64,000 bases of DNA from Microbacterium paraoxydans (GCF_020524545.1 NZ_JAIVLG010000004.1:310001-374000); one strand, 5' to 3'; positions 16,056 through 26,283 are shown, counted from the first letter of the stretch. The notes: a model not told the origin generated them from the letters alone. Numbers and translations are program-made.

Positions 16056-16766
16056 TCAACGCGGACGCTGGGAGCGCACCTTCGTGGGGTCGATCCCCTT
16101 CGGAATCGGCAGCGAGGACAGCGACTGCGACACGGACTCCACACGGCGGATGACGGCGGCCATGGTGGCCTTGTCGATCGCCTTGGGGATCTTCTTGATC
16201 GTCTTCGCCAGGTCGGCGATCGCGACCTCGTCTTCGCCGTGTCCGACGTAGAGCACCGTGATCGGGACACCGTGAGCGACGCGCTGTGCCTTGCTGCGCT
16301 CCTCGTTGACCAGGCGGGTCAGTCGGCCGCGCGCACCTTCCCCCACGACCACGATGCCGCCGCGGCCGATCGTACGATAGACGGCCTCCTGCGTCTTCGG
16401 GTTGATTCCGACGGGCGTCTCCGAGGCCTGCCACTTGCGCCCGAGACTGGTGCTGAGCACGTGGCCGGTGGCGCCGGGCATGCCGTCGATCTTCGCGTAC
16501 ATGGCCGACGTCGACAGGCGCGTCATGAGGAACAGGGCACCGAGGATGCCCAGCATCAGGCCGGTGATGCCCCAGAGGATGAGGGTCCAGACCTGGAAGG
16601 GCGGGATCAGATAGCCGGCGACGAGGCCGAGGAGAACGCCGCCGATCAGGATGGCGAGCTGTGCCCAGGGAAGCCATGCGTAAGCCTCGCGGGTGAACCG
16701 GAAGAGGGACTTGATCTGGGAGAAGAACCCAGGACGCTTTTCGGGTTCAGGAGCACGCTTTGCCAT
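16056..16766 (-). CDS. DUF4191 family membrane protein
   Basis: Protein of 236 residues. The cytosolic N-terminus MAKRAPEPEKRPGFFSQIKSLF is followed by two membrane segments (about residues 33-55 and 62-80) and a soluble C-terminal domain with the signatures KIDGMPGATGHVLSTSLGRK (in part) and YRTIGRGGIVVVGEG. DUF4191 is restricted to actinobacteria and has no known function. The ATG at 16766 is supported by TAGGCT 7 nt upstream on the minus strand. An in-frame GTG two codons earlier is less likely. Confidence 0.88.
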   Translation of the reverse strand: MAKRAPEPEKRPGFFSQIKSLFRFTREAYAWLPWAQLAILIGGVLLGLVAGYLIPPFQVWTLILWGITGLMLGILGALFLMTRLSTSAMYAKIDGMPGATGHVLSTSLGRKWQASETPVGINPKTQEAVYRTIGRGGIVVVGEGARGRLTRLVNEERSKAQRVAHGVPITVLYVGHGEDEVAIADLAKTIKKIPKAIDKATMAAVIRRVESVSQSLSSLPIPKGIDPTKVRSQRPR

Positions 16767-16773
16767 GAGCACC

Positions 16774-16779
16774 AGCCTA
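16774..16779 (-). promoter_or_regulatory. Predicted -10 element of the DUF4191 gene (leaderless)
   Basis: Minus-strand TAGGCT is followed by GGTGCTC (7 nt) and the ATG at 16766. Confidence 0.5.
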
Positions 16780-16842
16780 CCGAGTCAACGGGCCCCGTGA
16801 TGTCGGCGTTCGCGCGAAGCGGAGAGGATCGCACCCCTCCTG

Positions 16843-16901
16843 CACATATGTGAAAACCGGCCGACTCCATTCACATTGCCCCCGGAGGTCACACCGTGAC
16901 C
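16843..16901. promoter_or_regulatory. Two short palindromes in the gap upstream of the pseudokinase-like gene
   Basis: CACATATGTG near 16843-16852 is self-complementary. GGTCAC-ACC-GTGACC (16887-16901) is a 6-bp inverted repeat ending 23 bp before the ATG at 16925. Either could be a regulator site; neither matches an operator I recognise. Confidence 0.3.
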
Positions 16902-16924
16902 ACGCGGTGCGCTCTGATGGAGCG

Positions 16925-18442
16925 ATGGCTGAGTACGAGGCGGGCGGCGGACGACGAGCGGTGCTCCTTCCCGGGGCGCACCGGGTGGTCCGCACTCTCG
17001 ACGGCGCGGAAGGACCCTTCGCCGGTGCGCTCGTCACCGCTGGGGACGGGGTGGCCGTGCGCGTCGATGCGGCGGCACTCAGCGGGTGGGTGGGATGGCG
17101 TCATGCCGGGGCGGAGCATGTCGCCGCGCCCATCGATGTGGTGCGTCGTCGGGGAGGGCACGACGTACTGCTGCCGTGGTGCACGGACCGGGTGCTGGGG
17201 TTCCTGGTCCGTCGCGCGGCTGCGGGGGCAGCGCTGACACCTGGGGAGTGCAGCACCCTCGTCATAAGCCTGCTGCGCGGTCTCCAGGAGGTCGGGGAGG
17301 GCCCCGAGGAGACCCGCAGTGGGGAGTGGTGGGTGACCGACGGCGGCCGTCCGGTCTTCGTCCTCGGACAGGGAGCGGATGCGCGCGAGGGGGTCGGCGC
17401 CATCCTCGGGCGGCTGCGTGAGCACACCCCGGACAAGGTGGTCAGGCGGGTGCTCGAGAGCATCGGGCGAGGCGTGGAGAAGACAGCAGCGCAGCCACGC
17501 CTCCCGGTCAAGCTGCTCGCGTCGTGGGAGCAGGAGCTGCTGACCGTCGCTGCCCCGGAACCGCTCGATCTCGCGTTGCACCCCCCGGAGCGCGCTCGGG
17601 AGGTCGCGCGAGCCATCGCGTCGCAGGACGTTCGCGTGTCGGCGGGACGTGCGGAAGCGCCGCGATCGGCAGAGATCCCGCGTGATCGTCGACACCTGAG
17701 GGGGGAGAGGTCCCGCTCGCGCGATGACACGAGAAGTGCGCATCCGGTGCGGGCAGTGGGCGCCTTCGTCCGTGTGCTCGGCGGCATGGTGAGGGGACGA
17801 GCGGGGTCTGTGCCCTCAGACGCGTCGAGCCGATCGACGGAGGCCGGGGGCCGCGGGAGCATCGAGGCATCGCGACGGCGGCGTGTTCTCATCATCGCGG
17901 GTGCGGCAGCGTCGGTGGTCTTGGCAGCCGGACTGCTGTGGCCGAGTGGCGGCGACTCCGGAGAGGCAGCGGATGTCGAGGGCGGTCCGGCTTCTCCGGA
18001 GCCGTCGGCGGTCTCCCTCTCCGAGACCGGGTCGGAATCCGAAGGGGCAGCGGACACCAGACGCCCCGTCGGATCGGCCGACGCCGACGAGGAGACTTCC
18101 GAGCCGGACGAACTCGCCCCATCGGAAGCCGACCCAGCCACGGTGGCAGCGGTGCTGCTCGATGCCATCGACGGCTGCCGGGCTCAAGGCGATGCTTTGT
18201 GCCGGGAGGCCGTCGCCGAGGGGGCAACCGGTGTCATGGCTGCTCTCGACGCGGCGAAGGATGGAACACCGACGTTCGAGTTGGTCGATGAGTACGGCGA
18301 CGTCGCTGTCGTGCGCGTCAAAGTTGGCGGAGAGGGGGACGAAGAGACCGGCACGTCAGGGCATCTCATCGTCGTTCTTCTTCGCACGCCAGAGGAATGG
18401 CTGGTCCGCGACGTGTATGACGTCGCGGACCAGCCAGGGTGA
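16925..18442 (+). CDS. Membrane-anchored protein with a degenerate kinase-like N-terminal region
   Basis: Unrecognised protein of 505 residues. Residues about 15-185 follow the order of a Ser/Thr kinase without its catalytic motifs. There is a hinge-like DVLLPWCTDRVLGFLVRR, a helix with LTPGECSTLVISLLRGL, and then WWVTDGGRPVFVLGQGAD where a catalytic loop and DFG would stand. HRD and DFG are missing. Residues 200-315 are basic and low-complexity, and a single membrane helix follows at about 318-340 (VLIIAGAAASVVLAAGLLW). An acidic Ser/Glu-rich linker leads to a C-terminal outer domain (about 395-505) resembling an NTF2-like fold, with two cysteines (GCRAQGDALC). A pseudokinase sensor is my inference. 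Confidence 0.7.
   Translation: MAEYEAGGGRRAVLLPGAHRVVRTLDGAEGPFAGALVTAGDGVAVRVDAAALSGWVGWRHAGAEHVAAPIDVVRRRGGHDVLLPWCTDRVLGFLVRRAAAGAALTPGECSTLVISLLRGLQEVGEGPEETRSGEWWVTDGGRPVFVLGQGADAREGVGAILGRLREHTPDKVVRRVLESIGRGVEKTAAQPRLPVKLLASWEQELLTVAAPEPLDLALHPPERAREVARAIASQDVRVSAGRAEAPRSAEIPRDRRHLRGERSRSRDDTRSAHPVRAVGAFVRVLGGMVRGRAGSVPSDASSRSTEAGGRGSIEASRRRRVLIIAGAAASVVLAAGLLWPSGGDSGEAADVEGGPASPEPSAVSLSETGSESEGAADTRRPVGSADADEETSEPDELAPSEADPATVAAVLLDAIDGCRAQGDALCREAVAEGATGVMAALDAAKDGTPTFELVDEYGDVAVVRVKVGGEGDEETGTSGHLIVVLLRTPEEWLVRDVYDVADQPG
18398..18436. terminator. Perfect 15-bp inverted repeat inside the gene end, probable bidirectional terminator
   Basis: Arms TGGCTGGTCCGCGAC and GTCGCGGACCAGCCA with a 9-nt loop lie within the last codons of the gene ending at 18442, only 18 bp from the stop of convergent sucB. 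The intergenic gap itself is 11 bp, so termination must use coding sequence. Confidence 0.65.
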
Positions 18443-18453
18443 GTTCTCTCGGA

Positions 18454-20193
18454 TCAGGCGCCGAGCTGAGCGGCGAACTGAGCCGACTCGAGACGGGACT
18501 TGACGGCGCCCAGGAAGCGGGCCGCGTCCGCACCGTCGATGATCCGGTGGTCGTAGGAGAGCGCGAGGTACACGTACGACCGGACAGCGATGGCATCTGC
18601 GCCGCCGACCTTCACGAGACCGGGACGCTTCACGACCGTTCCCGTGCCCAGGATGGCCGACTGCGGGAGGAAGACCACCGGGGTGTCGAACAGAGCGCCG
18701 CGGGAACCCGTGTTGGTCAGCGTGAACGTTCCCCCGGCGAGCTCGTCGGGCTTCAGCTTGTTGTCGCGGGTGCGGGCGGCCAGATCAGCGATCTCGTGAG
18801 CGATCTGCGCGATGTTCTTCGATGCGGCGTCACGCAGCACGGGCGTGAGCAGCCCGCGCTCGGTGTCGACAGCGATCGACACGTTCTCGCTGGCCGGGTA
18901 CACGATGTTCTCACCGTCGACCGTGGCGTTGATGATCGGGAAAGCCTGGAGGGCCTCGGCGGTCGCCAGCGCGAAGAAGGGCAGGAAGGAGAGCTTGTCG
19001 CCCGTCTTCTCGAGGAAGGATGCCTTGACGCTGTCGCGGTACTCGGCGAGAGCCGTGACATCGACCTCGACGACCGTCGTCAGTTGAGCGGTCTGCTGCA
19101 TCGACTCGACCGCGCGCTTCGCGAGGACCTTCCGCAGACGCGACATCGGCTGAGTCGTACCGCGCAGCGGAGAGACCTCGAGCGGTGCCGGGGCGGGAGC
19201 GCCGGCCGCGGCGGGCGCAGCAGACGCGGCCTCGGCGGCCTTCAGAACGTCTTCCTTGCGGATGCGACCCCCGACGCCGGTTCCGCGGACGGATGCCAGA
19301 TCGACGCCCTGCTGTGAGGCCAGACGCCGCACGAGGGGAGTCACGTACAGGTTGTCGCTCTCCGTCGGCAGCGTGAGCTTCGGGGCGGCCGGAGCAGCGG
19401 GCGCCGGAGCAGCGGGAGCGGCAGACGGCGCTTCGGCTGCCGGTGCCGGGGTAGCAGCGGGTGCCTCGGCGGCCGGCGCCGGAGTGGCGGCGGGTGCCTC
19501 GGCGGGTGCCTCGGCGGCGGGAGCCTCCGGCGCAGAGGAGGGCGCAGGTGCTGCACCCGAACCGACGCGGGCGAGCACGGCGCCGACGGCGACGGTCTCG
19601 TCTTCGCCGGCAACGATCTCCTGCAGCACGCCGGCGACCGGCGAGGGGATCTCGGTGTCGACCTTGTCGGTGGAGATCTCCAGAAGAGCCTCGTCGACGG
19701 CGACCTCGTCACCCACCTGCTTCAGCCAGCGGGTGACGGTACCCTCGGTGACGCTCTCGCCCAATTCCGGAAGCACGATGTCGGTCGCATCGCCCGCGGG
19801 CGCCGACGGTGCGGACTCAGCGGCGGGAGCGGGTGTCTCCGCCGCAGGTGCCGCCGGCTCAGCCGGAGCGGGTGCCTCGGGTGCTGCTTCGGCGGGCGCT
19901 TCTTCCGCTGCCGGGGCGGCAGCTGCCGGGGCGTCCTCGGCCGGAGCCGCACTGCTGCCGTCGCCGATGCGGGCCAGGAGGGCGCCGACCTCGACGGTCT
20001 CGTCCTCGGCCACGAGGATCTCCTCGATCACGCCGGTGACAGGGGAGGGGATCTCGGTGTCGACCTTGTCGGTCGAGATCTCGAGCAGGCCCTCGTCCGC
20101 CTGCACGGTGTCTCCCACCTGCTTGAGCCAGCGGGTGACCGTACCCTCTGTGACGCTCTCGCCGAGAGCGGGGAGGACGACGGATGTGCTCAT
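18454..20193 (-). CDS. sucB: 2-oxo acid dehydrogenase E2 component with two lipoyl domains (SucB-type)
   Basis: Dihydrolipoamide acyltransferase, the structural core of a 2-oxo acid dehydrogenase complex, 579 residues. Two near-identical lipoyl domains (about 2-77 and 122-197) each carry the lipoylated lysine in [11 protein letters not shown]. They are joined and followed by long Ala/Pro/Glu linkers. A peripheral subunit-binding domain (about 285-320, [16 protein letters not shown]) precedes the catalytic domain, whose active site is [12 protein letters not shown] (His549). Actinobacterial proteins named SucB often serve the pyruvate complex, so substrate is open. The ATG has AAGGAG upstream. 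Gene order is pepA-lpd-sucB, with a possible own promoter before sucB. Confidence 0.94.
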   Translation of the reverse strand: MSTSVVLPALGESVTEGTVTRWLKQVGDTVQADEGLLEISTDKVDTEIPSPVTGVIEEILVAEDETVEVGALLARIGDGSSAAPAEDAPAAAAPAAEEAPAEAAPEAPAPAEPAAPAAETPAPAAESAPSAPAGDATDIVLPELGESVTEGTVTRWLKQVGDEVAVDEALLEISTDKVDTEIPSPVAGVLQEIVAGEDETVAVGAVLARVGSGAAPAPSSAPEAPAAEAPAEAPAATPAPAAEAPAATPAPAAEAPSAAPAAPAPAAPAAPKLTLPTESDNLYVTPLVRRLASQQGVDLASVRGTGVGGRIRKEDVLKAAEAASAAPAAAGAPAPAPLEVSPLRGTTQPMSRLRKVLAKRAVESMQQTAQLTTVVEVDVTALAEYRDSVKASFLEKTGDKLSFLPFFALATAEALQAFPIINATVDGENIVYPASENVSIAVDTERGLLTPVLRDAASKNIAQIAHEIADLAARTRDNKLKPDELAGGTFTLTNTGSRGALFDTPVVFLPQSAILGTGTVVKRPGLVKVGGADAIAVRSYVYLALSYDHRIIDGADAARFLGAVKSRLESAQFAAQLGA

Positions 20194-20260
20194 GACTGAG
20201 TCTCCTTCAGGAAGTTGTATGACGCTTGTCTAGCTTAGTGACTCGGGCACCGGTTGGTGC

Positions 20261-21634
20261 TCAGAGGGCGTGCAGGGGCTTGCCGGCAAGAGCGAGGAAG
20301 GCCTCGCCGAGCGCCTCGCTCTGGGTCGGGTGGGCGTGGATCAGAGGAGCGATGTCCTCGGGGTGCGCTTCCCAGGCGACGGCGAGCTGCCCCTCGGTGA
20401 TGAGCTCGCCGACGCGATCGCCGAGAAGGTGCACACCGAGGACAGGACCGTCCTTGAGGCGGACGATCTTCACGAGGCCGCCGGTTCCGATGATCTCGCT
20501 CTTGCCGTTCCCGGCGAGGTTGTACTCGTAGGCGACGATCGCGTCCGCACCGTGTTCGGCGGCAGCCGCTTCTTCGGTCACGCCGACCGAGGCGACCTCG
20601 GGACTGGAGTAGGTGACCTTGGGGATTTGCACGTCGGGGATGTTCACCGGGGAGAGACCCCCGATCCGTTCGGCGACGGCAATGCCCTGCTGGAAGCCGC
20701 GATGCGCGAGCTGGAGGCCGGGGACGATATCGCCGACGGCCCAGAGCCCCGGAACCCCGGTTCGCAGGTCTTCGTCGACGGTCACGAAGCCACGGTCGAG
20801 CGTGACCCCCGCCTCCTCGAAGCCGAGGTCGGCGGTCACGGGACCTCGCCCGACGGCGACGAGCAGGTAGTCGGCGGTGAACTCCTTCCCGTCTTCGAGC
20901 GTGACGGTGACGGAGGAATCGTCCTGAACCGCGCTCTGGAACCGGGTCCCGAGAGAGTACTGGATGCCGCGGCGGCGGAACGCCCGCTCCAGACCCTTGC
21001 TGAGCGCGATGTCCTCGTTCGGGACGAGGTGGGGAAGTGCCTCGATGATCGTGACCTCCGAGCCGAAGGAACGCCATACGCTGGCGAACTCGACTCCGAT
21101 CACGCCGCCGCCCAGGATGAGGACGCGCTCCGGAATGACGTCGAGGGCGAGAGCCTGCTCGCTCGTGAGGACGCGCCCGCCGATCTCGAGGCCGGGGAGC
21201 GATCGGCTGTACGAGCCGGTAGCGAGCACGACATCTGTGCCGACGTAGACGTCGTCGCCGACGCTGACACTGCGGTCCGGGTTGAGCTTCCCGAGTCCGG
21301 CGACCGTGGTGATCCCGCGTGCCTTGACGAGCCCCTCGAGTCCCTTGAACTTCTTGGCGACGATGCCCTCACGATACGTGCGGACACCTGCCGGGTCGAC
21401 GCCCTCCAGCGTGGCCGTCACGCCGACGGAGGCTGCGTCGCGCACGTGCTCGGCGACCTCGGCCGCGTGCAGCAGCGCCTTGGTCGGGATGCATCCGCGA
21501 TGCAGACAGGTTCCGCCTACCTTGTCCTTCTCGATCAGCGCGACGGACTTGCCGAGTTCGCTTGCGCGCAATGCGGCGGCGTATCCGCCGCTCCCGCCGC
21601 CCAGGACGACGATGTCGAAGGTGTGGGTTGTCAT
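20261..21634 (-). CDS. lpd: Dihydrolipoyl dehydrogenase (E3)
   Basis: FAD-dependent disulfide reductase that reoxidises lipoamide in 2-oxo acid dehydrogenase complexes, 457 residues. The FAD-binding loop VVLGGGSGGYAAAL is at residues 9-22. The redox disulfide is Cys43-Cys48 in GGTCLHRGCIPTK. The NAD-binding loop is ILGGGVIGVEFA near 175. The C-terminal active-site motif is HAHPTQSE. The start lies 3 bp after the pepA stop, and sucB, its partner subunit, follows 67 bp downstream. Confidence 0.96.
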   Translation of the reverse strand: MTTHTFDIVVLGGGSGGYAAALRASELGKSVALIEKDKVGGTCLHRGCIPTKALLHAAEVAEHVRDAASVGVTATLEGVDPAGVRTYREGIVAKKFKGLEGLVKARGITTVAGLGKLNPDRSVSVGDDVYVGTDVVLATGSYSRSLPGLEIGGRVLTSEQALALDVIPERVLILGGGVIGVEFASVWRSFGSEVTIIEALPHLVPNEDIALSKGLERAFRRRGIQYSLGTRFQSAVQDDSSVTVTLEDGKEFTADYLLVAVGRGPVTADLGFEEAGVTLDRGFVTVDEDLRTGVPGLWAVGDIVPGLQLAHRGFQQGIAVAERIGGLSPVNIPDVQIPKVTYSSPEVASVGVTEEAAAAEHGADAIVAYEYNLAGNGKSEIIGTGGLVKIVRLKDGPVLGVHLLGDRVGELITEGQLAVAWEAHPEDIAPLIHAHPTQSEALGEAFLALAGKPLHAL

Positions 21635-21637
21635 AGG

Positions 21638-23110
21638 TCATGCCTCCTTGTGGGATGCTTCGGCGAAGGCGATGATCGATCGGACCATCGCTCCGGTGGG
21701 GCCCTTCTCAGTGAAGCCGTACGGTGCGCCGGCGTGTTCGCCGGACCCCGCGATGTCGAGGTGCACCCACGGGATACGGGGGGCGTCGTCGGCGTCCGAG
21801 GTGCGACCGACGAAGCGACGCAGGAACAGTCCTGCATAGGATGCGCCGCCCATCCGGTCGCTCATGTTCGCGTTCTGGAGATCCGCAATGGGCGACTCCA
21901 GCGACTCCTCCATATAGTCCGGCAGCGGCATGTGCCACGCGGGCTCGTCGACCTGCGCGGTCGCGGAGATGAACGAGGACACGGTCTCGACGTCGCCGAA
22001 GACTCCTGTGTGTCGGTGGCCGAGAGCGGCCACGATGGCTCCCGTGAGAGTCGCCACGTCGATGATGACGTCCGGGTTCTCTCGGCTCGCGGCGACGAGA
22101 CCGTCTGCGAGGACGAGGCGGCCTTCCGCATCGGTGTTCTGGACCTCCACCGTGGTGCCGTCAAGGATGCGGATCACATCGCCGGGGCGCAATGCTCTCC
22201 CGGAGGGCATGTTGTCGGTGATGCAGAGCCAAGCCGTCACGCGGACGGGAAGGCGGAGCGCGGCGATAGCCCGGACTGCGGCGAGAGACGTCGCGGCCCC
22301 CGCCATGTCGAACTTCATGCCGACCATCGAGGCGGCGGGCTTGAGTGAAAGACCGCCGGTGTCGAACGTGATGCCCTTGCCGACCAGCGCGATGTGGCGT
22401 TCCGCGCCGGCAGGGGAGTAGTCGAGCCGAACGAGACGCGGCGGACGGTCAGAACCCTGTCCCACGCCCAGGATTCCCCCGAAGCCCTGCTCTTCGAGAG
22501 CCTTCTCGTCGAGGATCTCGACCGTGACATCGAGATCGGCGACGCTGTCGGCCGCACTCTGCGCGAGCTGCGCGGGGCTCTGCCATTCGGCGGGGACGTT
22601 CACGAGGTCCTTGATGAGGGCGACCGCGTCGCCGATGACCTGGGCGTGCTCGGCGTCGTCGTCGTCGAGCACGGCGTGCAGGGTGATCGCGCCGGCGCGC
22701 GTCTTGCCCTTCTCGGTGCGATAACCGTCGAACTTGTGCCCACCGAGCACAGCGCCCTCCGCGGCGGCCGAGGCGAAGCCTTCGAGCCCGTCGGCGAGGG
22801 CGAGCGCGACGTGCTCGAAGCCGGTGAGCGTTCGCAGCGCCGTGCCGGCCGCATTGCGCACCGCCGCGGCATCCGGCGCGTTGCCGGCCCCGACGACGGC
22901 GAACGGCAGGGAGGTGACATCGGGTGCATACACGCGGGTGAAGGATCCGGCCGAGCCGGTGAACCCGACACCGGCCAGGGCGTCCGCGAGGCCGGGATAA
23001 CCGGCCAGTGATTCCGCCGACTCGGGGAGAGCGGCGACGACGAGCACTGCGGCATCGGCAGCGCTTCCGGGGAACTGAGCGGTGGTGTGCGAGAGCACGG
23101 GAAGCGTCAT
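21638..23110 (-). CDS. pepA: Leucyl aminopeptidase (M17 family)
   Basis: Cytosolic two-metal aminopeptidase removing N-terminal residues from peptides, 490 residues, the usual length. The C-terminal catalytic domain has GKGITFDTGGLSLKPA (metal-binding Lys and Asp) and the family signature NTDAEGRLVLADGL near residue 330. The N-terminal half is the divergent regulatory domain. The ATG at 23110 is preceded 6 nt upstream by TAGGAT, so transcription probably begins at the start codon. It is the first gene of the pepA-lpd-sucB unit; the mix of functions suggests co-transcription by position rather than pathway. Confidence 0.95.
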   Translation of the reverse strand: MTLPVLSHTTAQFPGSAADAAVLVVAALPESAESLAGYPGLADALAGVGFTGSAGSFTRVYAPDVTSLPFAVVGAGNAPDAAAVRNAAGTALRTLTGFEHVALALADGLEGFASAAAEGAVLGGHKFDGYRTEKGKTRAGAITLHAVLDDDDAEHAQVIGDAVALIKDLVNVPAEWQSPAQLAQSAADSVADLDVTVEILDEKALEEQGFGGILGVGQGSDRPPRLVRLDYSPAGAERHIALVGKGITFDTGGLSLKPAASMVGMKFDMAGAATSLAAVRAIAALRLPVRVTAWLCITDNMPSGRALRPGDVIRILDGTTVEVQNTDAEGRLVLADGLVAASRENPDVIIDVATLTGAIVAALGHRHTGVFGDVETVSSFISATAQVDEPAWHMPLPDYMEESLESPIADLQNANMSDRMGGASYAGLFLRRFVGRTSDADDAPRIPWVHLDIAGSGEHAGAPYGFTEKGPTGAMVRSIIAFAEASHKEA

Positions 23111-23116
23111 GTCTCC

Positions 23117-23122
23117 ATCCTA
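23117..23122 (-). promoter_or_regulatory. Predicted -10 element of pepA-lpd-sucB
   Basis: Minus-strand TAGGAT, then GGAGAC (6 nt), then the ATG at 23110. Confidence 0.5.
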
Positions 23123-23211
23123 GGATCTCCGCCGGTGCGGGGTGTCGCGCGTCGGATGGGTGTGTTCGCTCTCAGCGAGACGGCTCGGGGCCAGGTGCCT
23201 GGGCCTGCTCG

Positions 23212-23217
23212 TAGCAT
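23212..23217 (+). promoter_or_regulatory. Predicted -10 element of the PAC2 gene (leaderless)
   Basis: TAGCAT is followed by GGACAC (6 nt) and the ATG at 23224. Confidence 0.5.
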
Positions 23218-23223
23218 GGACAC

Positions 23224-24165
23224 ATGCCCTTCTCCGGAGAGATTCACGAACGCGTCGCGAATGCGCCGTCAGTGCCGCACGGCCTGCCACTGGTGTTGCT
23301 TCTCACCGGCTTCACGGACGCGGGCAGTGCCGTCTCCGGGCTCATCGACCACCTGCGTGCGACGGCCTCTCCGGAGCCCGTCGTCGTCTTCGACAACGAT
23401 GCTCTCCTCGACTACCGCGCTCGGCGTCCGGTGATCTCGTTCGATCAGGACCACCTCACCGAGTTCACGCCGTCGCGGCTCGAGCTTTCGCTCGCGACGG
23501 ATGCCCTCGGCCGTCCGTTCCTGCTCCTCGCCGGCTACGAGCCCGACTTCGCATGGAACCGCTTCGCGGACACCGTCCTCGCGCTGGCCGCCGAATTCGA
23601 GGTCTCCGGGTTCCACTGGGTGCATTCGATCGCCATGCCCGTTCCGCACACGCGGCCCATCGGCACGACGGTCAGCGGCAATCGCCGTGAGCTGACCGTC
23701 GCGCACTCCGTGTGGCGTCCGCGCACCCAGGTACCGGCGACCGCCGGGCACCTGCTGGAGTTCCGTTTCGTCGAGCGCGGTGACAGGGCCGTGGGTTTCG
23801 TGCTGCTGGTGCCGCATTACCTGGCCGAGACGGAGAACCCGGATGCGGTGATCGCTGCCGCCGAGCGACTGATGGCCTCGGCGGGGCTCGTGCTGATGCT
23901 GGATGAGGTGCAGGAGCGCCGCGAAGACTACGTCGCCCGCGTCGACGAGCAGGTCGCCGGGAATGACGAGCTCCAGCAGATGGTGCACAACCTCGAGCGG
24001 CGATACGACGCCTACATGGCGGGACGGAATCCCGACGACGACGCCTACGACGAGGGTGGGTTCAGCGAGCGCGATCTCCCCAGCGCCGACGAGCTGGCGG
24101 CAGAACTGGAGCGTTATCTCGCCTCCCGGCCCTCCGGTGACGAGGACAAGCCCGGCCGCGGTTGA
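23224..24165 (+). CDS. PAC2 family protein
   Basis: Protein of 313 residues with the PAC2 (proteasome assembly chaperone 2-like) fold. Features are LLLTGFTDAGSAVSGLIDHL near the start, IVFDNDALLDYRARRP-like sequence, LLLAGYEPDFAWNRF, and the C-terminal helical part LVLMLDEVQERREDYV. Homologues are conserved in actinobacteria, some with proteasomes; direct function is unproven. The C-terminal 60 residues are acidic and probably flexible. It is followed by the sigA control region and is not obviously in an operon with it. Confidence 0.88.
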   Translation: MPFSGEIHERVANAPSVPHGLPLVLLLTGFTDAGSAVSGLIDHLRATASPEPVVVFDNDALLDYRARRPVISFDQDHLTEFTPSRLELSLATDALGRPFLLLAGYEPDFAWNRFADTVLALAAEFEVSGFHWVHSIAMPVPHTRPIGTTVSGNRRELTVAHSVWRPRTQVPATAGHLLEFRFVERGDRAVGFVLLVPHYLAETENPDAVIAAAERLMASAGLVLMLDEVQERREDYVARVDEQVAGNDELQQMVHNLERRYDAYMAGRNPDDDAYDEGGFSERDLPSADELAAELERYLASRPSGDEDKPGRG

Positions 24166-24266
24166 GGTCATCCGACGACAACTTCGTCGGAATGTGCCGG
24201 CATCGTCACACGTGTGCGATACTAGGACTCTGACCCGTTGTCAATCGGCGTTTTCGAACACTGGAC

Positions 24267-24319
24267 TTGACAAGGGTCTTACTAGTGTCCGAAATGTCCC
24301 GGGGCGAGAGATTCGCCCC
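24267..24319 (+). promoter_or_regulatory. sigA leader: consensus -35 and a hairpin next to the ribosome-binding site
   Basis: TTGACA occurs at 24267-24272, but the hexamer 17 nt on (CGAAAT) is a weak -10. A 7-bp hairpin, GGGGCGA with TCGCCCC (24301-24319), ends 14 nt before the sigA GTG and just before AAAGG. It may affect translation or processing (inference). Confidence 0.35.
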
Positions 24320-24333
24320 GTGAAAGGCGAAAC

Positions 24334-25571
<1,238 letters not shown>

Positions 25572-25575
<4 letters not shown>

Positions 25576-26267
25576 GCCAGGCGAATGACGGCAAGGCACT
25601 CGAGACGAGCGTCGACGGCAGAACCTATGCGCGCATCCCTCTGCGCACTCGGGTGGTAATGCCCGAAGACGACCTGGATGCCGTCATCACGGAGTATGCG
25701 AAGGATGCGGTGCAGCCGGGAGACCTGCTGTTCGTGACCGAGAAGATCGTGGCGATCACGCAGGGGCGGTCATACCGTCTCGACGAGATCACGCCGCGAA
25801 AGCTCGCGCTCTTCCTGTCGAAGTACGTCACACGCACGCCGTACGGAATCGGACTCGGCATGCCGGAGACGATGGAGATGGCTCTTCGCGAATGCGGAAC
25901 GCCTCGAATCCTGTTCGCGTCCGCCGTGGCCGCCGTCACCAAGGCGTTCGGTCGCCGTGGTGACTTCTACCGCATCGCCGGAGACAAGGCGCGCGCCATC
26001 GACGGTCCCACCAAGCACACGATCCCGCCCTACAACGAGGCGGTCGTGCTCGGGCCCAAGGACCCGGATGGCGTCGCCCGTCGGCTGAAGGCTCTGATCG
26101 GTGGACAGGCAGAGGTCGCGGTGGTCGACATCAACGACCTCGGAGGCAACATCCTCGGCTCGACGCTCGACAAGGACGGTGAGCACCGGCTCGTGAAGAT
26201 CCTCGGAGACAACCCGCTCGGTCAGGGACTGGAGTCCACGCCGCTCGGGATCGTCCGGGCAGTCTGA
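25572..26267 (+). CDS. CofE-like (coenzyme F420-0:glutamate ligase family) protein
   Basis: Protein of 231 residues similar to the gamma-glutamyl ligase that adds glutamate to F420-0. Features are [34 protein letters not shown] (family N-terminal signature), a central [16 protein letters not shown], and [14 protein letters not shown] where metal ligands of CofE are expected. The C-terminal nitroreductase-like FMN domain of mycobacterial FbiB is absent. No other F420 biosynthesis gene is in the window, so a different acceptor is possible. The start overlaps the sigA stop by 4 bp. Confidence 0.8.
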
Positions 26268-26283
26268 CCCGCTCAGACCTGGA

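Noticed and set aside
19380-20100. Direct DNA repeats with a possible CRISPR or satellite origin
   Set aside because: They are the duplicated lipoyl domains and Ala/Pro linkers of the E2 protein, in frame and expected for the family.
20270-22348. A plus-strand open frame of about 690 codons over lpd and pepA
   Set aside because: It is the complementary shadow of two well-supported enzymes.
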